From UBA932 sp031548545 (GTDB taxonomy: Bacteria > Bacteroidota > Bacteroidia > Bacteroidales > UBA932), in contig JAVBQY010000022.1 of assembly GCA_031548545.1 (NCBI GenBank), positions 1 to 50,778 on the forward strand: a DNA stretch of 50,778 bases. Reading direction: 5' to 3'. The first letter of the stretch is position 1, and every line of letters begins with the position of its first letter. The notes beneath the pieces were generated by a model. That model ran no database searches. It had not been told where the DNA came from and worked only from the letters and a program-made list of their open reading frames with translations. Shown here piece after piece: positions 33,013 to 42,500 of the stretch. Both the position numbers and the translations under genes were made by a program.

Positions 33013-33900
33013 ATGAACAAATATAATCCGGTATTTATTGTTGTGTTGATCTTTACACTACTAAGTATACTCGTTGCCTGTCATAAAAACAATGACGATA
33101 GCGATGATACGGCAAGCCGGGTGCCTACGCAATTGCCGCTCATACAATACGGGATTAAAACCGTAACCAGGGTGATAGAAGGGCAGGATTCGCTGATCTG
33201 TTCCTATGACAGGATGCAGCGGATAACCGGGGTCCTTGTCTTTACACAAGCCGTAGCCTTGTCGCCTTTAGTGTTGGAGACAGGCTATGCCGTAAATTAT
33301 GAGGAGGCGCATTTCGGGGATATTTATCAACTGTCTTTTGATGAGGCCGGAAACCCTGATACCACGATGTTGATACAAGTGGGGTACGATGCGAAGCACC
33401 GTCCCCTATCGGAAAATTGGCTGCACTACAATGGCGGACAAACTACTCCTTCCGCCATGATGAGTTTTTCCTATACCGGAAACGTCTTGTATGCCGTATA
33501 TGATGGCGACTTTGAGTATTTTATTTATTTTAATGATATAGGGTTGCTGACAGCTATCAAGGATGAGAGCGGGAAAGATACTTTGATTTGGAACGGCAGC
33601 CGGTGCCTGCAATCCCGGGAAGGAAACTATTGGGGCAATGGCAGCTGGCCTTCCTATGATGGCCGCTCCAGTGTTGAACGCATGATTCCTATTCCATTGC
33701 CCTGGACTTGCCTGTCTATGCAGGTGTCGGGCGTGGCTTCTTTGCAAAATCCATTGATTGAAATAGATAGTTCCTCCGGTGTAGCCGAAGAATATACTTA
33801 TGCATATGCTTATAATCCACAGGGCTTACCGGTTAAGGCGGATAAATATCTCTATGGGACGAAAGTGGAGACCCGGCGGTATTATTACACGTATTGGTAA
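33013..33900 (+). CDS. Lipoprotein with YD-like strand repeats
   Basis: A lipoprotein signal (LLSILVAC, Cys near 23) is followed by an acidic linker (HKNNDDSDD). The mature chain has repeated strand-turn units such as YDRMQRITGV, YDAKHRPLSENW, FNDIGLLTAIKD and YNPQGLPVKADKYLYG, like RHS/YD-type or DUF4595-type lipoproteins of Bacteroidota. The function is unknown. The ATG at 33013 is set by the promoter box. It is divergent from the Cys-rich/barrel pair. Confidence 0.75.
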   Translation: MNKYNPVFIVVLIFTLLSILVACHKNNDDSDDTASRVPTQLPLIQYGIKTVTRVIEGQDSLICSYDRMQRITGVLVFTQAVALSPLVLETGYAVNYEEAHFGDIYQLSFDEAGNPDTTMLIQVGYDAKHRPLSENWLHYNGGQTTPSAMMSFSYTGNVLYAVYDGDFEYFIYFNDIGLLTAIKDESGKDTLIWNGSRCLQSREGNYWGNGSWPSYDGRSSVERMIPIPLPWTCLSMQVSGVASLQNPLIEIDSSSGVAEEYTYAYAYNPQGLPVKADKYLYGTKVETRRYYYTYW

Positions 33901-33965
33901 CAGCGCATGTGAATAATTTTGTGTTTTGCCTATCCCAGAAGAGCTCCATCCGATGGTATACAAAA

Positions 33966-33993
33966 AAACCTCTCCGTTTTCACAGAGAGGTTT
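33966..33993 (-). terminator. Rho-independent terminator of rpsT
   Basis: The stem AAACCTCTC (33966-33974) / GAGAGGTTT (33985-33993) is followed by a T run on the minus strand (plus-strand A run at 33962-33968), 25 bp beyond the rpsT stop. Confidence 0.85.
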
Positions 33994-34018
33994 CGATATT
34001 GTCGGACCGGCGTAAAAC

Positions 34019-34276
34019 TTACGCAGCCAGTTTGTTTACGTGTAAGGCAAGACTGCTCTTTAAGTTCGCAGCTTTGTTTTTGTGAATAACGTTGGTCTTA
34101 GCGAGTTTGTCCAGCATAGCGCTTACCTTGGGAAGCATTGCGGAAGCCGCTGCTTTTTCAGAGGTGGCGCGCAAAGCTTTGATGGCGGCGCGGGTTGTGC
34201 GGGCGTAATATTTGTTGTGTACGCGGCGGGTTTCGCTGGAACGTTGACGTTTTTCTGCTGATTTATGGTTAGCCAT
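34019..34276 (-). CDS. rpsT: 30S ribosomal protein S20
   Basis: S20 binds 16S rRNA in the body of the small subunit. The protein is short (85 residues), very basic and helical, starting MANHKSAEKRQRSSETRR as S20 does, with the late HKNKAANLKSSLA motif. It lies 25 bp downstream of tRNA-Glu on the same strand and ends at a strong terminator, so the two are likely transcribed together. Confidence 0.95.
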   Translation of the reverse strand: MANHKSAEKRQRSSETRRVHNKYYARTTRAAIKALRATSEKAAASAMLPKVSAMLDKLAKTNVIHKNKAANLKSSLALHVNKLAA

Positions 34277-34301
34277 AATCGTTTTAATTTTTTAAATTTT
34301 G

Positions 34302-34373
34302 TAGTCCGTAGGGGATTCGAACCCCTATGGCAAGAATGAAAATCTTGAATCCTAACCCTTAGATGAACGGACC
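34302..34373 (-). tRNA. tRNA-Glu (anticodon TTC)
   Basis: On the minus strand the acceptor GGTCCGT pairs with ACGGACT (a G-T at the end). The anticodon stem CAAGA/TCTTG encloses TTTTCAT with anticodon TTC, and the T stem AGGGG/CCCCT encloses TTCGAAT. CCA is not encoded. Confidence 0.95.
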
Positions 34374-34391
34374 ATTGTTTGAAATGGGCTG

Positions 34392-34399
34392 CAAAGCTA
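34392..34399 (-). promoter_or_regulatory. tRNA-Glu -7 box (TAGCTTTG)
   Basis: CAAAGCTA reads TAGCTTTG on the minus strand, 18 bases before the tRNA 5' end. Confidence 0.6.
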
Positions 34400-34451
34400 T
34401 GCATTTTTTTTCATTCTGCAAAATTTTTTATAAAAATCTGTCGAAATCCAT

Positions 34452-34459
34452 TATCTTTG
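34452..34459 (+). promoter_or_regulatory. lepA -7 box (TATCTTTG)
   Basis: TATCTTTG ends only 5 bases before the lepA ATG, implying a leaderless or almost leaderless transcript. Confidence 0.6.
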
Positions 34460-34464
34460 TACCC

Positions 34465-36252
34465 ATGAAACATATCAGAAACTTCTGTATAATAGCTCAT
34501 ATCGATCACGGTAAGAGTACTTTAGCCGACCGTTTGTTGGAAATTACAAATACCTTGACTTCCCGGGAAATGGAAGCGCAGGTACTCGACTCCATGGACC
34601 TGGAAAAAGAAAAAGGCATTACTATTAAAAGTCATGCCATCCAGATGCAATATAAGTACAATAATGAGCAATACACATTAAATCTGATTGATACGCCGGG
34701 CCACGTGGACTTTTCTTACGAAGTTTCCCGCGCCATTGCCTCCTGTGAGGGGGCCTTATTGATCGTGGATGCTACGCAGGGGATTCAGGCACAGACCATT
34801 TCTAATTTATACCTGGCCTTGGGGCATGACCTGCAGATTATTCCCGTACTTAATAAAATAGATATGGATGCGGCCATGGTGGAAGAGGTGAAGGATCAGG
34901 TGATAGACCTGATAGGCTGCAAGGACGAGGATATTATTTGCGTGAGCGCCAAGACCGGGCTGAATGTGGACCAGATTCTTCCGGCCATTGTGGAGCGCAT
35001 TCCCGCCCCTCAGGGGGAAGAGGAAGCACCCTTGCAGGCCCTGATTTTTGACTCTGTGTTCAACTCATTCCGCGGCATCATTGCTTATTTTAAGGTGGAG
35101 AACGGCATTATCCGCAAGGGCGACAAGGTGAAGTTCTTCAATACGGGAAAGGAATATATAGCCGATGAGGTGGGTATCCTGCAACTGAAAATGGCTCCGC
35201 GTGACGAAGTGCGCACGGGGGATGTGGGCTATATCATTTCCGGCATCAAAGCGGCGGCCGAGGTAAAGGTGGGGGATACGATTACCCATGTGGAGCGTCC
35301 CTGTAAGACAGCCATTGCCGGTTTCGAAGAGGTGAAGCCTATGGTCTTTGCCGGCCTTTATCCGGTAGATGCGGATGATTATGAAGATCTTCGCGCTTCT
35401 ATAGAAAAATTGCAGTTGAATGACGCCTCGCTGACTTTCATTCCGGAGTCGTCTTTGGCCTTGGGATTCGGCTTCCGCTGCGGGTTCTTAGGCTTGTTGC
35501 ATATGGAAATCATCCAGGAGCGCCTGTACCGCGAGTTTGACATGGATGTGATTACCACTGTGCCTAACGTATCTTATAAAGTGTATACCACGCAAGGTGA
35601 AGAAATTGATGTGCATAATCCTTCGGGCTTGCCGGCGCAGACCCTGATTGACCATATAGAGGAACCTTATATTAAAGCACAGGTGATTACCAAAACCGAG
35701 TATTACGGCCAGGTCATGAAACTCTGTCTGGACAAGCGCGGTATCCTTAAAAACGAACATTACCTTACGAGCGAACGGGTGGAGTTGAGTTTTGATATGC
35801 CATTGGCGGAAATCGTATTCGATTTCTACGATAAGCTGAAAAGCGTGTCGCGCGGTTACGCTTCCTTTGACTATCACATGACCGGTTTCCGGGAGGCCGA
35901 TCTGGCCAAGTTGGACATTCTGCTCAACGGTGAGCAGGTCGATGCCCTCTCTTGTCTTATCCATCGCGGTAATGCCTATGATTTCGGCCGGAAGATGTGC
36001 GAAAAGCTCAAGGAACTGATCCCCCGCCAGCAATTCGATATTGCCGTGCAGGCGGCTATCGGCGCCAAGATCATCGCCCGCGAAACGATCAAAGCACTGC
36101 GTAAGGACGTAACGGCCAAATGTTATGGCGGTGATATCTCACGTAAGCGTAAGTTGCTTGAAAAACAGAAGAAAGGGAAAAAACGCATGCGTCAGGTAGG
36201 TAATGTGGAAGTGCCGCAGCAGGCGTTCCTGGCGGTGTTGAAACTGGATTAG
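34465..36252 (+). CDS. lepA: Elongation factor 4 (LepA)
   Basis: LepA is a translational GTPase that acts on the ribosome during initiation or under stress. GTPase motifs are AHIDHGKSTL (G1, 11-20), DTPGHVDF (G3, about 76) and NKIDMD (G4, about 131). The EF-G-like domains follow, then the LepA-specific C-terminus ending KCYGGDISRKRKLLEKQKKG. Length 595 residues is normal. The frame opens at 34363 inside tRNA-Glu, but the ATG at 34465 (MKHIRNFCIIAHIDHG) gives the standard LepA start. Confidence 0.96.
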   Translation: MKHIRNFCIIAHIDHGKSTLADRLLEITNTLTSREMEAQVLDSMDLEKEKGITIKSHAIQMQYKYNNEQYTLNLIDTPGHVDFSYEVSRAIASCEGALLIVDATQGIQAQTISNLYLALGHDLQIIPVLNKIDMDAAMVEEVKDQVIDLIGCKDEDIICVSAKTGLNVDQILPAIVERIPAPQGEEEAPLQALIFDSVFNSFRGIIAYFKVENGIIRKGDKVKFFNTGKEYIADEVGILQLKMAPRDEVRTGDVGYIISGIKAAAEVKVGDTITHVERPCKTAIAGFEEVKPMVFAGLYPVDADDYEDLRASIEKLQLNDASLTFIPESSLALGFGFRCGFLGLLHMEIIQERLYREFDMDVITTVPNVSYKVYTTQGEEIDVHNPSGLPAQTLIDHIEEPYIKAQVITKTEYYGQVMKLCLDKRGILKNEHYLTSERVELSFDMPLAEIVFDFYDKLKSVSRGYASFDYHMTGFREADLAKLDILLNGEQVDALSCLIHRGNAYDFGRKMCEKLKELIPRQQFDIAVQAAIGAKIIARETIKALRKDVTAKCYGGDISRKRKLLEKQKKGKKRMRQVGNVEVPQQAFLAVLKLD

Positions 36253-36326
36253 GCCGGGATGCCGGGCCGGGTGACGGCTTACGCATCAGCAGCTAACATA
36301 ATTTTTAAAATCTCCGGAATTTTCCT

Positions 36327-36334
36327 TATATTTG
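36327..36334 (+). promoter_or_regulatory. pyrG -7 box (TATATTTG)
   Basis: TATATTTG lies 19 bases before the pyrG ATG and probably drives pyrG-guaA-mfd. Confidence 0.6.
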
Positions 36335-36353
36335 CTGTTTATAGCAATTTGTA

Positions 36354-37967
36354 ATGAAAACGAAGTATGTATTTGTGTTAGGCGGAGTTACCTCTTCCCT
36401 CGGAAAAGGTATTATTTCTGCCTCCCTGGCTAAATTATTGCAGGCCCGCGGATTAAGGGTGACTATCCAAAAGTTTGACCCCTATATCAATGTCGATCCG
36501 GGTACCTTGAACCCCTATGAACACGGAGAGTGTTATGTGACTGAAGACGGCGCCGAGACCGACCTCGACCTCGGACACTACGAACGTTTCCTGAACGTAC
36601 CTACTTCAAGAGCCAATAACGTGACCACCGGCCGTATTTATCAAACGGTCATTCAGAAAGAGCGTGAAGGCGCTTTTCTCGGAAAAACAGTACAGGTGGT
36701 GCCCCATATTACCGATGAGATTAAACGCCGTATGATGCTTTTGGGCAAGACCGGCCATTACGATGTGGTCATCAGTGAAATCGGTGGAACGGTGGGGGAT
36801 ATTGAATCTCAGCCCTTTGTAGAAGCTATTCGCCAGTTGCAATGGGAGCTGGATGAAGAAGATTGCGCGGTGTTGCACCTTACCCTGGTGCCTTTCCTGG
36901 CTGCGGCCAAAGAGTTGAAGACAAAACCGACCCAGCATAGCGTGCGTATGTTGCAGCAGAACGGTTTGCAGCCCGATATTATCGTATGCCGCACCGAGCA
37001 CCATATGACCCCCGATATCCGCAAGAAAATAGCCCTCTTCTGTAATGTGAAGCCCAATGCGGTGATTGAGTCTGTGGACGCCCGCAGCATCTATCAGGTG
37101 CCGATGATAATGATGGAGGAGAAACTCGATGAAATTGTCATTGAAAAATTGCAGCTGAAAGCGGCCAGGCATCCTGAATTGGGTGAATGGAAAAAGTTCC
37201 TCGATAAGTTACAGCATCCCAAGGCCGAAGTGAATATTGCCCTGGTGGGTAAATATGTAGAATTGCAGGATGCTTATAAATCCATCCTCGAAGCCTTTAT
37301 CCACGCCGGTGCAACCAATGAATGCAAGGTGCGCGTGCACTGTGTGCACAGTGAGCATATCAGCACAGACAATGTGGCGGAGAAACTTAAAGATATGGAT
37401 GGTATCCTTGTGGCGCCGGGCTTTGGCGAGCGGGGTATCGAAGGGAAGATTATCGCTGTGCAGTATGCGCGCCAGCAGCAGGTGCCTTTCCTCGGTATCT
37501 GCCTGGGTATGCAGATGGCTGTGATTGAGTATGCCCGTAATGTATTGGGCCATAAGGACGCCATGACTACGGAAATAGATCCGGCCTCCAAATATCCGGT
37601 GATAGCCTTGATGGAAGACCAGAAACGCCTGACCATCAAAGGCGGTACCATGCGCCTGGGCGCCTATGAATGCACCCTGCACAAAGGATCGCTGGCCCAC
37701 AAGATCTATGGCAAGGAACATATCTGTGAACGCCACCGCCACCGTTATGAAGTAAACAATACCTATGTAGAAGAGTTGAACAAGGCGGGATTGCTGGCCA
37801 CGGGTAAAAATTCGGAAACCGGCCTGGTAGAAATCGTGGAGATCAAAGAACATCCCTTCTTCATCGGCGTACAATTCCATCCCGAATTAAAGAGTACGGT
37901 GGAGAATCCGCATCCGCTGTTTGTCGCCCTGGTGAAAGCCGCATTAAACAATAAAAAGACAGTTTAA
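36354..37967 (+). CDS. pyrG: CTP synthase
   Basis: PyrG aminates UTP to CTP using ATP and glutamine. The synthase half starts YVFVLGGVTSSLGKGI (P-loop-like) and includes FDPYINVDPGTLNPYEHGE. The glutaminase half has the nucleophile in GICLGMQ (Cys383) and the His-Glu pair in QFHPEL near the end. The 537-residue length is standard. guaA follows after 11 bp, so two glutamine-dependent nucleotide enzymes share a transcript. Confidence 0.97.
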   Translation: MKTKYVFVLGGVTSSLGKGIISASLAKLLQARGLRVTIQKFDPYINVDPGTLNPYEHGECYVTEDGAETDLDLGHYERFLNVPTSRANNVTTGRIYQTVIQKEREGAFLGKTVQVVPHITDEIKRRMMLLGKTGHYDVVISEIGGTVGDIESQPFVEAIRQLQWELDEEDCAVLHLTLVPFLAAAKELKTKPTQHSVRMLQQNGLQPDIIVCRTEHHMTPDIRKKIALFCNVKPNAVIESVDARSIYQVPMIMMEEKLDEIVIEKLQLKAARHPELGEWKKFLDKLQHPKAEVNIALVGKYVELQDAYKSILEAFIHAGATNECKVRVHCVHSEHISTDNVAEKLKDMDGILVAPGFGERGIEGKIIAVQYARQQQVPFLGICLGMQMAVIEYARNVLGHKDAMTTEIDPASKYPVIALMEDQKRLTIKGGTMRLGAYECTLHKGSLAHKIYGKEHICERHRHRYEVNNTYVEELNKAGLLATGKNSETGLVEIVEIKEHPFFIGVQFHPELKSTVENPHPLFVALVKAALNNKKTV

Positions 37968-37978
37968 ATTGCTGACTT

Positions 37979-39508
37979 ATGACAGAGAAAATTATTATTC
38001 TTGATTTTGGTTCCCAGTATACACAATTGATCGGCCGCCGTTTGCGCGAGTTGAATATGTATTGTGAGATCCATCCGTTTAATAAGGTGCCGGCTATGGA
38101 CGCCGGCGTGAAAGGGGTGATCCTTTCCGGCTCTCCTTTTTCTGTGCGTGACGAGCAGGCTCCCCAGCCGGACCTCAGCCGGATCAAAGGCAAGTTGCCG
38201 CTGCTGGCTGTGTGTTACGGCGCTCAGTACCTTGCCCAGCATTTTGGCGGTGAGGTCTTGCCATCGAAGACCCGCGAGTACGGGCGTGCCGAGCTGACGG
38301 TGAAAGCCAAGGATAATCCTTTGTTCAAAGGCGTGAGTGAGCGCTCCCAGGTCTGGATGTCACACGGCGATACGATTGTGAAAACTCCGGACGGTTACCA
38401 TACCATAGCCTCTACGGCAGATGTGGGGTTTGCCGCCTACATTATTGAAGGGGAGCCGACCTATGCCTTGCAATTTCATCCGGAAGTCTTCCACTCTACC
38501 GAGGGGGCGAAGATGCTCGAAAATTTTGTTAAAGAAATCTGTAAATGCCGCTGTGACTGGACGCCTGCCGCCTTCGTGGAAACGACCGTAGCCGGACTGA
38601 AACAGCAGCTGGGTGATGATAAAGTGGTCCTGGGCCTTTCCGGCGGGGTGGATTCCAGCGTGGCTGCCGTCCTGCTGCACAAAGCCATCGGCAAGAACCT
38701 GCATTGTATATTTGTAGATAACGGACTCCTGCGCAAGGACGAGTTTGAACAGGTACTTGATTCTTATGCCTGCATGGGCCTTAATGTGCAGGGAGTGCGC
38801 GCCGGTGACGAATTCTTGAAGGAGCTTTCCGGTGTTACCGATCCCGAGCAGAAACGCAAAATTATAGGCCGGATGTTCATTGAGATTTTTGACCGCGAAG
38901 CCCATAAAATAAAGGACGTGAAATGGTTGGCTCAGGGTACCATTTACCCGGACGTGATCGAATCCGTATCGGTGAAAGGCCCTTCGGCCACCATCAAATC
39001 GCACCATAATGTGGGGGGGTTGCCCGAGCGCATGAACCTTAAGATCGTAGAACCCTTGCGTATGCTTTTCAAAGACGAGGTGCGCCGTGTGGGTAAAAGC
39101 ATGGATGTGCCGGCAGCTTTGCTGGAGCGGCATCCATTTCCCGGCCCCGGCCTTGGTATCCGCGTGCTGGGTGAGGTAACGCCGGAAAAGGTGCATATCC
39201 TCCAGGACGCCGACGCGATCTTCATCGGCAGCCTGAAATCCTCCGGATTGTACAACGAAGTCTGGCAGGCCGCCACCATACTCTTACCCGTGAAGAGCGT
39301 AGGGGTGATGGGTGATGAGCGTACTTACGAATATACTGTGGCCCTGCGGGCGGTGACTTCTACCGACGGCATGACGGCCGACTGGGTACACCTGCCCTAT
39401 GAATTTCTGGCCAAGGTTTCCAATGACATCATCAACAAAGTAAAAGGTGTCAACCGCGTGGTCTATGATATCAGTTCCAAGCCCCCTGCAACGATAGAGT
39501 GGGAATAG
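37979..39508 (+). CDS. guaA: GMP synthase (glutamine-hydrolysing)
   Basis: GuaA converts XMP to GMP. The class I glutaminase domain has Cys79 in LAVCYGAQ and His167/Glu169 in FHPEV. The ATP pyrophosphatase domain has the P-loop SGGVDSS (221-227). The dimerisation domain ends the chain with ISSKPPATIEWE, the usual C-terminus. Length 509 residues is normal. The mfd gene follows after 10 bp. Confidence 0.97.
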   Translation: MTEKIIILDFGSQYTQLIGRRLRELNMYCEIHPFNKVPAMDAGVKGVILSGSPFSVRDEQAPQPDLSRIKGKLPLLAVCYGAQYLAQHFGGEVLPSKTREYGRAELTVKAKDNPLFKGVSERSQVWMSHGDTIVKTPDGYHTIASTADVGFAAYIIEGEPTYALQFHPEVFHSTEGAKMLENFVKEICKCRCDWTPAAFVETTVAGLKQQLGDDKVVLGLSGGVDSSVAAVLLHKAIGKNLHCIFVDNGLLRKDEFEQVLDSYACMGLNVQGVRAGDEFLKELSGVTDPEQKRKIIGRMFIEIFDREAHKIKDVKWLAQGTIYPDVIESVSVKGPSATIKSHHNVGGLPERMNLKIVEPLRMLFKDEVRRVGKSMDVPAALLERHPFPGPGLGIRVLGEVTPEKVHILQDADAIFIGSLKSSGLYNEVWQAATILLPVKSVGVMGDERTYEYTVALRAVTSTDGMTADWVHLPYEFLAKVSNDIINKVKGVNRVVYDISSKPPATIEWE

Positions 39509-39518
39509 TTCGCCCTTA

Positions 39519-42500
39519 ATGGATAAAAACAGCCTTCTATCCGCTTTTGCCACGCAGGACCCCTGCCGGCAATTGCTCGCGGAGCTCACCGGCGGGCCAG
39601 GCAAGGTTATACCCCTGAAGGGCCTGTCAGGTTCCGCCAGGAGCCTGGCCATAGCGGCCTCAAGCCTTAGCACGGCCGGCCAAGCGGAGGGTTCCGGCCG
39701 GCCGCTTGGCAGCGGCGCCAAAGCTAAGCCTGTCGTGGCGACGGCGCCCCCGGTTCACCTGATTGTTATGGCCACCCGTGATGAGGCGACTTACTGCTAT
39801 AGTGACCTGAATGCCTTGCTCAATCCCGAGCAGGTCTTCTTTTTCCCTTCTTCTTACCGCAGGGGGATCAAAGATGGTCAAACCGACACGTCTAATATCG
39901 TACAACGCACCGCCGCCATGAACGCCATGGTGGCCGGACAATCCCCCTTGTATGTCGTGACCTACCCCGAGGCGCTTGCCGAGAAAACCGCTTCACGCGC
40001 TACGGTGGAGAAAAGTGCGGTACGCTTGCAAAAAGGAGAGTCCATAGGACTTCAATTCCTGCGGGATGTATTGCTGGAATACGGTTTTGAGCGGGTGGAT
40101 TTTGTAGTGGAGCCCGGACAGTTCGCCCTGCGCGGCAGTATTGTCGATGTCTTCTCCTTTTCCGATAACCGTCCCGTCCGTGTCGATTTTTTCGGCGACG
40201 AGGTGGAAAGCATACGCCTCTTCAATGTCGATACCCAGCTCTCCGAAGGGCCGTTGGAACATGTTGATATCCTGGCCAACATGCAGGAAACAACGCAGGT
40301 AGAGCTCACCGCTACCCTCTTTGACTTTGCGGACGGCCAATCCGGTGCAGCCGGAGCGCCGGGACAGTCCGGCCGGCTGACCCTGTGGCTTGAAGATCCC
40401 AAATACACCGTTGATGTACTTGACGCACTTGCTGATATGGAAGAAGCTGCCGGAAAAACCATAGCGCCCGCGGAACTGCTTAACGCCGTGCGCGAACACA
40501 ATACCCTCTGCTTTACGGCGCCTCCCGAAGGGATAAAACACGGCGCCGCCGTAAAGTTCAGCACCCTTCCGCAGCCAACCTTCAATAAAAACTTCGACCT
40601 TTTATCCGCCGATATTTCCAACCACTCCGACCTGGGCTATACCACCCATATCCTGACGGATAATCCGGCGCAGGTGGAGCGCCTGAAATCTATCTTTTCC
40701 TCCATCGGACAGGAAAACATCAAGTTCGGCTTTATACCCATTACCCTGCACGGGGGCTTCATAGACCATCACCTGAAAATCTGCTGTTATACCGACCACC
40801 AGCTTTTTGAGCGTTACCACCGGGTGATGCTCAAGCGCGCCGTGGAAAAGAGCGACCGTATGACGATGCAGGAATTGAGTAGCTTACAGGTGGGCGATTA
40901 CATCGTGCATATTGACCACGGCATAGGCGTGTTCGGCGGCCTGGTAAAAAATGTTGTCGATGGCAAGGTGCAGGAGGCCATTAAGCTGACCTACCGTGAC
41001 AATGATGTACTCTTTGTGAATATCCACGGACTGCATCGCATTTCAAAATACAAAGGCAAGGACGGTGACCCGCCCAAGATCTACAAATTGGGTACGGCGG
41101 CCTGGCAGAAACTGAAACAGACCACCAAATCCAAGGTTAAAGATATCGCCCGCGAGTTAACCGCCTTATATGCCAAGCGGCTCAATGCGGAGGGCTTCGC
41201 CTATTCGCCCGATTCTTACCTGCAGAACGAACTTGAAGCTTCTTTTATCTATGAAGATACGCCCGACCAGTTGAAAGCCACACAGGCCGTGAAAGCCGAC
41301 ATGGAGCGGCCGCATCCGATGGACCGCCTGGTTTGCGGTGATGTGGGCTTCGGCAAAACAGAAGTGGCCGTGCGGGCAGCCTTCAAGGCTGTAGTAGACG
41401 GGAAACAGGCGGCGGTGCTGGTGCCAACCACTATTCTGGCCTTGCAGCATTTCAAGACCTTTAGCGGCCGCCTCAAAGAATTTCCGGTGCGGATTGATTT
41501 TGTAAGCCGTCTGAAATCGTCCAAGCAGATCAAAGAAATCCTCCAAAAACTGGAAAACGGCGAGCTGGATATCGTGATCGGCACCCATCGCCTGTTAAAT
41601 AAAGACGTCAAGTTCAAGGACCTCGGATTGTTAGTGGTAGACGAGGAACAGAAATTCGGCGTAGGCGCCAAAGAAAAACTAAAGAGCTTGAAAGTAAATG
41701 TCGACACGCTGACGATGACCGCCACGCCCATTCCGCGTACCCTGCAATTCTCGCTGATGGGCGCGCGTGACCTTTCCATCATCAGTACACCGCCACCCAA
41801 CCGGCATCCTATTGTTACCGAGGTGCATACTTTTCAGGAAGACATGATCCGCAACGCCATCAACTACGAGGTGGAGCGCGGCGGACAGGTCTACTTCCTC
41901 CATAACCGCGTACAGGATATCAAATCCGTGGAAGACATTATCCGCCGCCTTTGCCCGGATGTGAAAACCTGTATCGGACACGGACAGATGCCGCCCGAGG
42001 CCCTGGAAAAAGTTATCCTTGATTTCATGAGCGGCGACTATGATGTATTGATCAGTACGACCATTATTGAAAGCGGGATAGATATTCCCAATGCCAACAC
42101 CATCATCATCAACCAGGCGCAGAACTTCGGACTGAGCGACCTGCACCAATTGCGCGGACGGGTGGGGCGTTCCAACCGCAAGGCCTTCTGCTACCTTCTG
42201 GCGCCGCCCTATATTTCCATGACCGATGAGGCCCGCCGTCGCTTAAAAGCCATTGAAACCTTCTCCGACCTTGGCAGCGGATTCAATATCGCCATGCAGG
42301 ACCTCGACATCCGGGGCGCCGGAAATATATTGGGCGGTGAACAGAGCGGCTTTATTTCCGACATAGGTTTTGAAACCTACCAGCGCATACTGAACGAGGC
42401 CTTGCAGGAACTCAAAGACGAGACCATCAGCGCGGAAATGGCTAATGGAACCTATAAGGAAGAAGTCCGGCCGGAGAATGAGCGTTTTGCCTCCGATTGT

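Noticed and set aside
38360..39196. Antisense open frame (278 codons) inside guaA
   Set aside because: guaA has all catalytic motifs; the antisense frame reads His/Phe-rich without any motif.
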